Origin: Lachnospiraceae bacterium
GTDB taxonomy: Bacteria; Bacillota; Clostridia; Lachnospirales; Lachnospiraceae
Assembly: GCA_021202575.1 (NCBI GenBank)
Contig: JAJQCU010000069.1
Coordinates: forward strand, 2,854 to 18,234
DNA: 15,381 nucleotides
Direction: 5' to 3'
The translations under genes and the position numbers were made by a program. This document shows, piece by piece, positions 7,272-15,381 of the stretch (position 1 is the first letter of the stretch; every line of letters starts with the position of its first letter). The notes beneath the pieces were generated by a model, which was not told where the DNA came from, searched no databases, and saw only the letters and a program-made list of their open reading frames with translations.

Positions 7272-10200
7272 CTATTCCTCTTCAGGCTCGGCCTCCTCTT
7301 CAAATTCAGCTTCAGAATCCTCTTCCTCATAAGGCTCTTCTTCATAGGACTCTTCCTCGTCGGAGAAATTCTCATCCTCCTCCGGTTCTCCTTCAGCCGT
7401 TTCCTCATCATAGGACTCTTCCACAAGAACGCCATCCACCGGTTCTTCCTCGCCCTCATCCTCCGTGAACTCGATCTCATCATCATAAGAGATCGTCTCC
7501 GCCACATCGGAGCTGAGCTCGATATTGCGGTAACGCTTCATGCCTGTGCCCGCCGGAATCAGCTTGCCGATCAGCACATTCTCCTTCAGGCCGATCAGCG
7601 GATCCGTCTTGCCCTTGATCGCCGCGTCCGTCAGGACCTTGGTGGTCTCCTGGAAGGAGGCCGCGGACAGGAAGGAATTGGTAGCCAGAGCCGCCTTGGT
7701 AATGCCCAGCATGACCTGCTTGCCGTCCATCGGCGTTTTGCCCTCGGCGATCAGCTGTTCGTTCATATCCTCATAGTCCAGCACATCGATCAGGCTGCCC
7801 GGCAGATATTTGGTGTCGCCGCTGTTCTCAATACGGACCTTCTTCAGCATTTGCCGCACAATCACTTCAATATGCTTATCAGCGATATCCACGCCCTGAA
7901 GACGATATACACGCTGCACCTCACGGATCATATAGTCCTGCACCGCGCGGATTCCCTTGATCTTTAACAGGTCATGGGGATTCACACTGCCCTCTGTCAG
8001 CTCGTCGCCGGCTTCCAGCACCTGACCGTCAGTGACTTTGATGCGGGAGCCGTAAGGAATGAGATAGGTTTTCCTCTCGCCGCTCTGGGGATCCGCCACC
8101 TCAATCTCACGCTTTTTCTTGGTATCTCTGATGGTAGCTACGCCGCCAATCTCCGCGATGATCGCCAGGCCCTTCGGCTTTCTGGCCTCAAACAGCTCCT
8201 CCACACGGGGAAGACCCTGCGTGATATCATCGCCGGCCACACCGCCGGAGTGGAAGGTTCTCATGGTCAGCTGGGTACCCGGTTCACCGATGGACTGGGC
8301 CGCGATGATGCCCACAGCCTCGCCTACCTGCACAGGCTCGCCTGTCGCCATGTTGGCGCCATAGCACTTGGCGCAGATACCCACATGGGAGCGGCAGGTC
8401 AGGATGGTGCGGATTTTCACGGACTTCACCGGACCGCCGTTTTTGTCCACGCCCACGGAAAGAATCTTTTCCGCTCTGGCCGGAGTAATCATGTGATTCT
8501 TTTTCACCAGAATATTGCCCTGCGCGTCGCTGATATCCTCGCAGGAAACTCTTCCCACAATGCGATCCCTCAGATTCTCGATGGTCTCCCTGCCGTCCAT
8601 GAACGCGGCCACATCCATCCCCGGAAGCTCATCCTTTCCCTCAGAGCAGTCCGTCTCCCGGATGATCAGCTCCTGAGAAACGTCCACCATTCGTCTGGTC
8701 AGATATCCGGAGTCAGCGGTTCGCAGCGCGGTATCCGACATTCCCTTTCTGGAGCCGTGCGCCGACATGAAATATTCCAGCACGTCAAGGCCCTCACGGA
8801 AGGAGGACTTGATGGGCAGCTCGATGGTACGTCCTGTGGTGTCCGCCATCAGTCCGCGCATGCCCGCCAGCTGCTTGATCTGCTGGTTGGACCCGCGGGC
8901 GCCGGAGTCCGCCATCATGAATATATGATTATATTTGTCCAGGCCGTTGATCAGGGTATCCGTCAGCTTTTTGTCTGTCTCGGTCCAGGTCTCCACCACT
9001 GCACGGTAGCGCTCATCCTCCGAGATCAGACCTCGTCTGTAGTTTCTGGAAATCTTTTCCACGGTATCCTGCGCTTCCGCAAGCATCTTCGGTTTCTCAG
9101 CCGGCACTGTCATATCGGAAATAGACACCGTCAGAGAAGCCTTCGTGGAATATTTATATCCGATAGCCTTGATATCATCCAGCACCTCAGCGGTTCTGGA
9201 CGCACCGTGGATATTGATCACCTTCTCGATGATCTGTTTCACGCCCTTCCTGTTGACCATAAAGTCAATCTCCGGCAAAAGCTCATTGCCCGGAATGCTT
9301 CTGTCCACAAAGCCTAAATCCTGCGGAATGATTTCATTGAAGAGCAGGCGGCCCAGCGTGCAGTCAATCGTGCCCGTCTTAGTCTCGCCGTTGATCTCCT
9401 TGCTTACACGCACCCGGATTTTGGAGTGCAGCGTAATCACATCATTTTCATAAGCCAGAATGGCTTCATTTAAACTCTTGAAGGCCTTCCCCTCGCCCTT
9501 GACGCCCTCTCTCTCCTGGGTCAGGTAGTAAATTCCCAGCACCATGTCCTGATAAGGCACGGCCACCGGGCCGCCGTCAGAGGGCTTTAAGAGGTTGTTT
9601 GGTGAAAGCAGCAGGAAGCGGCACTCCGCCTGGGCTTCCACACTCAGCGGCAGATGGACAGCCATCTGGTCGCCGTCAAAGTCAGCGTTGAACGCTGTAC
9701 ATACCAGGGGATTCAGCTTGATGGCCTTGCCCTCCACCAGAATTGGTTCAAAGGCCTGAATGCCCAGCCTGTGCAGGGTAGGGGCACGGTTTAACATCAC
9801 AGGATGCTCCTTGATCACATCCTCCAGCACATCCCAGACCTGGGTGTCCAGCTTTTCCACCAGCTTTTTGGCATTCTTCACGTTCAGGCTGATGCCTCTG
9901 GAAACCAGCTCCTTCATCACGAAGGGCTTAAACAGCTCCAGAGCCATCTCCTTGGGAAGGCCGCACTGATAAATCTTTAACTCCGGACCCACCACGATAA
10001 CGCTTCGGCCGGAATAGTCCACACGCTTGCCCAGAAGGTTCTGGCGGAAACGCCCGCTCTTGCCCTTCAGCAGGTCGGACAGAGATTTCAGGGCCCTGTT
10101 GCCGGGGCCTGTCACAGCCCTTCCTCTTCTGCCGTTGTCGATCAGGGCATCCACCGCCTCCTGCAGCATGCGCTTTTCATTTCTGACAATGATGTCAGGC

Positions 10201-11048
10201 GCGCCCAGCTCCAAAAGCCTGGCCAGACGGTTATTTCTGTTGATAATGCGGCGGTACAGGTCATTCAGATCAGAGGTGGCAAATCTGCCGCCGTCCAGCT
10301 GTACCATAGGCCTCAGATCCGGAGGAATCACCGGAATCACGTCCAGAATCATCCACTCCGGACGGTTCCCGCTCTCGCGGAAGGCCTCCATCACTTCGAT
10401 TCTCTTGATCAGCTTAGCCCGCTTCTGGCCGGTAGCCGTCTCCAGCTCCGCCTTTAACTCGGCCGCTTCCTTTTCCACATCGATCCGGGACAGAAGCTCC
10501 TTGATGGCCTCCGCTCCCATACCTACGCGGAATTTATTGCCATAGGTGTCACGGGCGTCCTGATACTCCCTCTCAGAGAGCACCTGCTTCTCCTCCAGGT
10601 TGGATTCCCCTTTATCCAGCACAATATAGCTGGCAAAATAAAGCACCTTCTCCAAAGCCTTGGGCGTAATGTCCAGCATGGTGCCCATGCGGGACGGAAT
10701 CGCCTTAAAGTACCAGATATGGGACACCGGCGCCGCCAGCTTAATGTGGCCCATGCGCTCTCTCCTGACACTGGACTTTGTCACCTCCACGCCGCAGCGG
10801 TCGCACACCACGCCCTTATATCTGATCTTTTTATATTTGCCGCAATGGCACTCCCAGTCCTTGCTGGGTCCGAAAATCTTTTCACAGAACAGGCCGTCGC
10901 GCTCCGGCTTTAAGGTTCTGTAGTTGATGGTCTCAGGCTTTGTGACCTCGCCCCGGGACCATTTCAGGATCTGCTCCGGTGAGGCAAGGCCGATTTTTAT
11001 CGCATCGAATGTCATCGGCTGATAAACTTCGTTTTTTGATTCTGGCAT
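7272..11048 (-). CDS. rpoC: DNA-directed RNA polymerase subunit beta'
   Basis: 1258 residues from the ATG at 11048. The subunit carries the catalytic magnesium. Seen: the N-terminal zinc ribbon (Cys67, Cys69, Cys82, Cys85), [20 protein letters not shown], the active-site NADFDGD (454-460), and the bridge helix and trigger-loop region with [20 protein letters not shown]. The second zinc site has a Cys in ETDCSEGK and three in [11 protein letters not shown]; the closing part includes [20 protein letters not shown]. The last 70 residues are a very acidic tail (42 Asp or Glu), making the protein longer than the B. subtilis one. The frame extends 17 codons upstream, but [20 protein letters not shown] is the family start and AAGGGAG lies seven bases before it. 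The gap from rpoB is 103 bases with hairpins; the pair is co-transcribed. Confidence 0.98.
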   Translation of the reverse strand: MPESKNEVYQPMTFDAIKIGLASPEQILKWSRGEVTKPETINYRTLKPERDGLFCEKIFGPSKDWECHCGKYKKIRYKGVVCDRCGVEVTKSSVRRERMGHIKLAAPVSHIWYFKAIPSRMGTMLDITPKALEKVLYFASYIVLDKGESNLEEKQVLSEREYQDARDTYGNKFRVGMGAEAIKELLSRIDVEKEAAELKAELETATGQKRAKLIKRIEVMEAFRESGNRPEWMILDVIPVIPPDLRPMVQLDGGRFATSDLNDLYRRIINRNNRLARLLELGAPDIIVRNEKRMLQEAVDALIDNGRRGRAVTGPGNRALKSLSDLLKGKSGRFRQNLLGKRVDYSGRSVIVVGPELKIYQCGLPKEMALELFKPFVMKELVSRGISLNVKNAKKLVEKLDTQVWDVLEDVIKEHPVMLNRAPTLHRLGIQAFEPILVEGKAIKLNPLVCTAFNADFDGDQMAVHLPLSVEAQAECRFLLLSPNNLLKPSDGGPVAVPYQDMVLGIYYLTQEREGVKGEGKAFKSLNEAILAYENDVITLHSKIRVRVSKEINGETKTGTIDCTLGRLLFNEIIPQDLGFVDRSIPGNELLPEIDFMVNRKGVKQIIEKVINIHGASRTAEVLDDIKAIGYKYSTKASLTVSISDMTVPAEKPKMLAEAQDTVEKISRNYRRGLISEDERYRAVVETWTETDKKLTDTLINGLDKYNHIFMMADSGARGSNQQIKQLAGMRGLMADTTGRTIELPIKSSFREGLDVLEYFMSAHGSRKGMSDTALRTADSGYLTRRMVDVSQELIIRETDCSEGKDELPGMDVAAFMDGRETIENLRDRIVGRVSCEDISDAQGNILVKKNHMITPARAEKILSVGVDKNGGPVKSVKIRTILTCRSHVGICAKCYGANMATGEPVQVGEAVGIIAAQSIGEPGTQLTMRTFHSGGVAGDDITQGLPRVEELFEARKPKGLAIIAEIGGVATIRDTKKKREIEVADPQSGERKTYLIPYGSRIKVTDGQVLEAGDELTEGSVNPHDLLKIKGIRAVQDYMIREVQRVYRLQGVDIADKHIEVIVRQMLKKVRIENSGDTKYLPGSLIDVLDYEDMNEQLIAEGKTPMDGKQVMLGITKAALATNSFLSAASFQETTKVLTDAAIKGKTDPLIGLKENVLIGKLIPAGTGMKRYRNIELSSDVAETISYDDEIEFTEDEGEEEPVDGVLVEESYDEETAEGEPEEDENFSDEEESYEEEPYEEEDSEAEFEEEAEPEEE

Positions 11049-11089
11049 TTTGACACTCCCTTCTGAAATATGGCTGCCGGCCGCACTAT

Positions 11090-11130
11090 GACCGGCCATA
11101 AGCTTCCATGATGCTTACGGACTGCCGGTC
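11090..11130 (-). other. Bulged hairpin in the rpoB-rpoC gap
   Basis: GACCGGC (11090-11096) pairs with GCCGGTC (11124-11130), and directly inside it CATAAGC pairs with GCTTACG with one wobble and a 4-base bulge. An alternative, GCCGG (11076-11080) with CCGGC (11092-11096), would compete for the same arm. No U-tract follows, so it is not a terminator; mRNA processing or translational coupling control is possible. Confidence 0.55.
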
Positions 11131-11151
11131 CTTAAAACAGCATCGCGCTTT

Positions 11152-14100
11152 TTATTCCTCTTCGTCAAAATCAATATCGACATCTGTTGAATCATCATAT
11201 TCCTCAGAATCGTCATATTCCGCTTCGGCATCTACAATCTCACCGCTGTGTTCGTCAAACTCCTGGATCTGGTGGCCACTGGATACAAGCGCTTTTTCCT
11301 CAGAAGCATAATCGCTTCTCCTGCCCTCCATCTCAAAGCGATAGTCGGTATTGCCGTAATCAATTTCTTCTTTAATCTCAACCTCAGTGCCGTCGTCGCG
11401 CAGCACCTTCACATCCAGCGCCAGGGCCTGCAGCTCTTTTAACAGCACCTTGAAGGATTCGGGAATGCCCGGTTCAGGCACATTCTCGCCCTTAATAATG
11501 GCCTCATAGGTTCTGACACGGCCTACCACATCGTCAGACTTTACGGTCAGAATTTCCTGCAGAGTATAGGCGGCGCCATAAGCCTCCAGGGCCCAGACCT
11601 CCATCTCTCCGAAACGCTGTCCGCCGAACTGGGCCTTGCCGCCCAGGGGCTGCTGGGTTACCAGAGAGTAAGGGCCGGTGGAACGCGCGTGAATCTTATC
11701 ATCCACCAGATGATGAAGCTTCAGATAATGCATGTGGCCAATGGTCACGGGGCTGTCAAAATATTCGCCGGTACGTCCGTCGCGCAGTCTGACCTTGCCG
11801 TCTCTGGAGATCGGCACGCCCTTCCACTCTTCTCTGTGGTCTCTGTTGTCAGACAGATACTGCAGCACCTCCGGAAGAAGCTCTTCCTTATGCTTTGCCT
11901 CAAATTCCTCCCAGGACAGGTTCACATAATCGTTGGCCAAATCCAGGGTGTCCATGATATCGTCCTCTTTGGCGCCGTCAAAAATCGGGGTGGCCACATT
12001 AAAGCCCAGGGCCTTGGCCGCCAGAGACAGGTGAATCTCCAGCACCTGCCCGATATTCATACGGGACGGCACGCCCAACGGGTTCAACACGATATCCAGC
12101 GGTCTTCCGTTGGGCAGATAAGGCATATCCTCCACCGGAAGCACGCGGGAAACCACGCCCTTATTTCCATGACGGCCCGCCATCTTGTCGCCCACGGAGA
12201 TCTTTCTCTTCTGGGCGATATAAATGCGCACGGACATATTCACGCCGGGCTTGAGCTCATCGCTGTTTTCCCTGGTGAACACCTTCGCGTCCACCACAAT
12301 GCCGTACTCGCCGTGGGGCACCTTTAAGGAGGTATCGCGCACCTCTCTCGCCTTCTCGCCGAAAATTGCCCGCAGCAGTCTTTCCTCCGCGGTCAGCTCC
12401 GTCTCTCCCTTGGGCGTCACCTTGCCGACCAGGATATCGCCGGTGCGGACCTCCGCGCCGATGCGGATGATTCCTCTCTCGTCCAGATTCTTCAGCGCGT
12501 CCTCGCCAACGCCCGGCACATCCCTGGTAATTTCCTCCGGTCCAAGCTTGGTGTCCCTGGCCTCCGTCTCATATTCCTCAATATGCACAGAGGTGTAAAC
12601 ATCCTCCTGCACCAGGCGCTCGCTCAAAAGCACAGCGTCCTCAAAGTTGTAGCCTTCCCAGTTCATGAAGCCGATCAGCGGATTCTTGCCTAAAGCCAGC
12701 TCTCCCTCATCCGTGGAAGCTCCGTCCGCGATCACCTGTCCCGCGGCCACTCTGTCACCCTTGAATACAATCGGCTTCTGATTGTAGCAGTTGGACTGGT
12801 TGGAACGGACGAATTTGGCCAGGTGATACTCCAGATGCTCGCCGTCGTCCGCGGTCATTTTAATTAAATCAGAGGCGACATAATCAATCGTGCCGTTTTT
12901 CTCCGCCACCACGCATACGCCGGAGTCCACAGCCGCCTTTCTCTCAATGCCGGTGCCTACCACCGGCGCTTCCGTAAACAGAAGCGGCACAGCCTGACGC
13001 TGCATGTTGGAGCCCATCAGGGCACGGTTCGCGTCGTCATTCTGCAGGAACGGAATCAGAGCGGTAGCCACAGAAAACACCATTCTCGGAGACACGTCCA
13101 TGTAATCAAACATGGACTTTGGATACTCCTGCGTCTCCTCGCGGAAACGGCCGGAGACATTGTTTCTCACAAAGTGACCTTCCTCATCCAGCGCCTCATT
13201 GGCCTGCGCCACATGATAATTGTCCTCCTCGTCCGCGGTCATATAGACCACCTCTTCGGTGACCCTCGGGTTCTTCGGATCGCTCTTATCGATCTTGCGG
13301 TAAGGAGCCTCCACGAAACCGTACTCATTGATTCTCGCATAGCTGGCAAGAGAATTGATCAGACCGATATTGGGACCCTCAGGAGTCTCAATGGGGCACA
13401 TCCTGCCATAATAGGAATAGTGTACGTCACGGACCTCAAATCCAGCGCGGTCACGGGAAAGTCCTCCGGGACCCAGGGCGGAGAGACGCCTCTTGTGGGT
13501 CAGCTCGCCCAGCGGGTTATTCTGATCCATAAACTGAGACAGCTGGGAGGAGCCAAAAAACTCCTTCACCGCGGCGGTCACCGGTTTGATATTGATCAGC
13601 GACTGGGGCGTCACCTCCGCGGCGTCATGGGTGGTCATTCTCTCACGGACCACTCTCTCCATGCGGGAAAGGCCGATGCGGTACTGATTCTGTAAAAGCT
13701 CTCCCACCGCACGGATCCGGCGGTTGCCCAGATGGTCAATATCGTCGTCGTTGCCCACGCCGTATTCCAGATGCATATTATAATAGATAGAAGCAAAAAT
13801 ATCTTCCTTGGTCACGTGCTTCGGCACCAGCTCGCTCAGATTCCTCTGAATTGCCTCAGCCAGAGCCACGGGATCATCGCTGTTCTCCTCCAGAATCTGG
13901 GCAAGTACAGGATAATAAACCTTCTCTTTGATGCCAAGGGCCTTCGCGTCACAGTCCACCCAGGCATTGATGTCCACCATCATATTGGAGAGAACCTTCA
14001 CATTTCTCTCCTCCGTCTGCACGTAAACATAAGGCACCGCGGCATTCTGAAGCCGGTCCGCCAGCTCCCTTGTGACCGTTGTGCCGGCCGCGGCCAGGAC

Positions 14101-15021
14101 CTCCCCAGTGGTCGGATCCGCCACATCCTCACTTAAAACATGGCCCGTCAGACGGTTGCGGAAGGATAACTTCTTGTTATATTTGTAGCGTCCCACCTTC
14201 GCCAGGTCATAGCGCTTGGGATCAAAAAACATGTTGGTAATCAGCCCCTCCGCGCTCTCCACAGTCAGAGGCTCGCCCGGGCGGATCTTCTTGTACAACT
14301 CCAGCAGGCCTTCCTGATAATTGGTGGCGCTATCCTTGCCAAAGCTTGCCAGAATCTTGGGCTCATCATCGAAAATTTCCAGAATTTCCTCGTTGGTACC
14401 TACGCCAAGGGCGCGGATCAGCACCGTGATCGGCACCTTTCTCGTCCTGTCCACGCGCACGTAAAAAACATCGTTGGAATCTGTCTCATACTCCAGCCAT
14501 GCGCCGCGGTTGGGAATCACCTGGCAGGAATACAGCCTCTTGCCCAGCTTATCATGGCTGATCGTATAATAAATACCGGGGGAACGGACCAGCTGGCTGA
14601 CAATGACACGCTCCGCGCCATTGATAACAAAGGTACCCGTCTTCGTCATCAGCGGCATATCGCCCATAAATATCTCATGCTCCGCAAAACCGGCCTCCGG
14701 CTTCGCGTTATTATGCAGGCGCACCTTTACCTTCAGGGGAGCGGCGTAGGTCGCGTCTCTTTCCTTGCACTCCTCGATGGTGTACTTCTTCTCAGATTCG
14801 CACAGCTCAAAGTCAACAAATTCAAGGCTCAGAGAATCGTCATAATTGGTAATGGGAGAAATATCGTCAAATACCTCTTTCAGCCCTTCCGTCAAAAACC
14901 AATTATAGGAATCCTTCTGCACTTCGATCAGATCAGGCATCTCCAAAACTTCTTTTTGTCTTGAATAACTCATACGCATGTTCTTGCCGGTTGCAAGCGG
15001 ACGTATTCTGTTTTTTTCCAT
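11152..15021 (-). CDS. rpoB: DNA-directed RNA polymerase subunit beta
   Basis: 1289 residues from the ATG at 15021. The beta subunit forms half of the catalytic cleft and binds rifampicin. Seen: [18 protein letters not shown] near the N terminus, the rifampicin region [10 protein letters not shown] through LSALGPGG (491-520), the [16 protein letters not shown] block, [14 protein letters not shown], and the C-terminal [19 protein letters not shown]. Asp499, His509 and Ser514 align with E. coli Asp516, His526 and Ser531 and are wild type, so no classic rifampicin-resistance change is visible. The tail is acidic (17 Asp or Glu in the last 30). A TTG two codons upstream is in frame but abuts the GGGGTGA ribosome binding site; the ATG, six bases from it, is the better start. 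It lies between rplL and rpoC in standard order. Confidence 0.98.
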   Translation of the reverse strand: MEKNRIRPLATGKNMRMSYSRQKEVLEMPDLIEVQKDSYNWFLTEGLKEVFDDISPITNYDDSLSLEFVDFELCESEKKYTIEECKERDATYAAPLKVKVRLHNNAKPEAGFAEHEIFMGDMPLMTKTGTFVINGAERVIVSQLVRSPGIYYTISHDKLGKRLYSCQVIPNRGAWLEYETDSNDVFYVRVDRTRKVPITVLIRALGVGTNEEILEIFDDEPKILASFGKDSATNYQEGLLELYKKIRPGEPLTVESAEGLITNMFFDPKRYDLAKVGRYKYNKKLSFRNRLTGHVLSEDVADPTTGEVLAAAGTTVTRELADRLQNAAVPYVYVQTEERNVKVLSNMMVDINAWVDCDAKALGIKEKVYYPVLAQILEENSDDPVALAEAIQRNLSELVPKHVTKEDIFASIYYNMHLEYGVGNDDDIDHLGNRRIRAVGELLQNQYRIGLSRMERVVRERMTTHDAAEVTPQSLINIKPVTAAVKEFFGSSQLSQFMDQNNPLGELTHKRRLSALGPGGLSRDRAGFEVRDVHYSYYGRMCPIETPEGPNIGLINSLASYARINEYGFVEAPYRKIDKSDPKNPRVTEEVVYMTADEEDNYHVAQANEALDEEGHFVRNNVSGRFREETQEYPKSMFDYMDVSPRMVFSVATALIPFLQNDDANRALMGSNMQRQAVPLLFTEAPVVGTGIERKAAVDSGVCVVAEKNGTIDYVASDLIKMTADDGEHLEYHLAKFVRSNQSNCYNQKPIVFKGDRVAAGQVIADGASTDEGELALGKNPLIGFMNWEGYNFEDAVLLSERLVQEDVYTSVHIEEYETEARDTKLGPEEITRDVPGVGEDALKNLDERGIIRIGAEVRTGDILVGKVTPKGETELTAEERLLRAIFGEKAREVRDTSLKVPHGEYGIVVDAKVFTRENSDELKPGVNMSVRIYIAQKRKISVGDKMAGRHGNKGVVSRVLPVEDMPYLPNGRPLDIVLNPLGVPSRMNIGQVLEIHLSLAAKALGFNVATPIFDGAKEDDIMDTLDLANDYVNLSWEEFEAKHKEELLPEVLQYLSDNRDHREEWKGVPISRDGKVRLRDGRTGEYFDSPVTIGHMHYLKLHHLVDDKIHARSTGPYSLVTQQPLGGKAQFGGQRFGEMEVWALEAYGAAYTLQEILTVKSDDVVGRVRTYEAIIKGENVPEPGIPESFKVLLKELQALALDVKVLRDDGTEVEIKEEIDYGNTDYRFEMEGRRSDYASEEKALVSSGHQIQEFDEHSGEIVDAEAEYDDSEEYDDSTDVDIDFDEEE

Positions 15022-15047
15022 TGACAATCACCCCGTTCTTTCTTTTC

Positions 15048-15077
15048 GTCTGCCTTTTTTTTGCGTTTTGGACAGAC
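15048..15077 (-). other. Hairpin in the rpoB leader
   Basis: GTCTGCC (15048-15054) pairs with GGACAGAC (15070-15077) with one bulged base, around an A-rich loop as read on the minus strand. It lies about ten bases before the GGGGTGA of rpoB and could modulate its translation. Confidence 0.4.
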
Positions 15078-15110
15078 AACACAAGCATAAAATTCCAATA
15101 TAGCTTATCT

Positions 15111-15139
15111 AGTCTACTACAATGCTCCGGGCAAGTCAA
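15111..15139 (-). promoter_or_regulatory. Probable rpoB promoter
   Basis: On the minus strand TTGACT (15134-15139) and TAGACT (15111-15116) are 17 bases apart. The -35 matches five of six bases, the -10 four of six, in an otherwise A/T-rich gap after the rplL hairpin. Start would be near 15104, giving a leader of about 80 bases before rpoB. Confidence 0.5.
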
Positions 15140-15198
15140 GAAATATTTTCAAAAGTTTTCCGGGTATATTTTAAACTATTATTCGTGTATTAAATGTT

Positions 15199-15230
15199 AT
15201 AAAGAAGGCCGGGCAGCTGATGCCCGGCCT
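15199..15230 (-). terminator. Terminator or attenuator between rplL and rpoB
   Basis: A perfect 10-bp GC-rich stem, AGGCCGGGCA (15206-15215) with TGCCCGGCCT (15221-15230), has a 5-base loop and begins 28 bases past the rplL stop. On the minus strand TCTTTATAA follows. Its place matches the known attenuator between the L7/L12 gene and rpoB, which sets the ratio of ribosomal protein to polymerase transcripts. The imperfect U-tract suggests partial termination. Confidence 0.85.
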
Positions 15231-15258
15231 GTGTCGCTTTTGAAAGATATCACTGTTT

Positions 15259-15381
15259 TTATTTTACGGTAACCTTGGCTCCAACTTCCTCAAGCTTCTT
15301 CTTGAGCTCCTCGGACTCTTCCTTGCTGACAGCTTCCTTCACCATCTTCGGTGCGCTGTCAACCAGATCCTTTGCCTCCTT
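15259..15381 (-). CDS. rplL: 50S ribosomal protein L7/L12, C-terminal part only
   Basis: The last 40 codons and stop are visible; the gene continues beyond the right edge. The translated end ([20 protein letters not shown], then a segment ending VGAKVTVK) matches the C-terminal domain of L7/L12. This domain forms the mobile stalk that recruits and stimulates GTPase factors such as EF-Tu and EF-G, both encoded in this window. It stands upstream of rpoB in the standard rplJL-rpoBC order. Confidence 0.95.
   Translation of the reverse strand, partial: KEAKDLVDSAPKMVKEAVSKEESEELKKKLEEVGAKVTVK

Noticed and set aside
11049..11099. 17-codon N-terminal extension of beta'
   Set aside because: It falls in the hairpin-bearing gap, and the internal ATG at 11048 has a proper ribosome binding site and the conserved start.
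1..15381. CRISPR array, tRNA or rRNA genes, transposase
   Set aside because: No regularly spaced repeats, cloverleaf-like sequences, rRNA segments or transposase-like frames were seen on either strand.

Overview
The window is a stretch of a Gram-positive, clostridial chromosome, most likely a Lachnospiraceae member. This rests on the EF-Tu, EF-G, S12, S7 and RNA polymerase proteins, the long-form S12, strong AGGAGG-type ribosome binding sites, moderately high G+C, and long acidic tails on both large polymerase subunits. It is an inference from sequence feel, not from a search. All recognisable genes lie on the minus strand, so transcription runs from high to low coordinates.

Right part (15381 to 7272): the C-terminal 40 codons of rplL (L7/L12) enter from the edge. 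A strong GC-rich hairpin with a U-rich tail follows, then a probable promoter, then rpoB and rpoC. Middle part (7271 to 2392): the str cluster rpsL-rpsG-fusA-tuf. A promoter with perfect consensus hexamers sits just upstream of rpsL and overlaps the 5' arm of a terminator-like hairpin. tuf has its own near-consensus promoter in the fusA-tuf gap and ends at a hairpin terminator. rpsG starts with GTG and fusA with TTG. The two small genes Bacillus subtilis carries here (an L7Ae-type gene between rpoC and rpsL, and a methyltransferase-type gene between rplL and rpoB) are absent.

Left part (2391 to 1): a 374-base gap with three copies of a 9-bp GAATTTCAC motif upstream of a probable promoter for rhaM (L-rhamnose mutarotase). 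Next is a 467-residue protein that joins a family 2 glycosyltransferase domain to what looks like a complete MarR-type winged-helix unit. The window ends in a 153-base near-palindrome with 26-bp perfect terminal arms.

Functionally, most of the window makes the core of gene expression: RNA polymerase beta and beta', ribosomal proteins L7/L12, S12 and S7, and elongation factors G and Tu. The left end is accessory sugar and cell-surface biology. The most interesting items are the glycosyltransferase-MarR fusion, the terminator in the rpsL leader whose 5' arm is cut by the predicted start site, the GAATTTCAC operator-like set, and the terminal palindrome.
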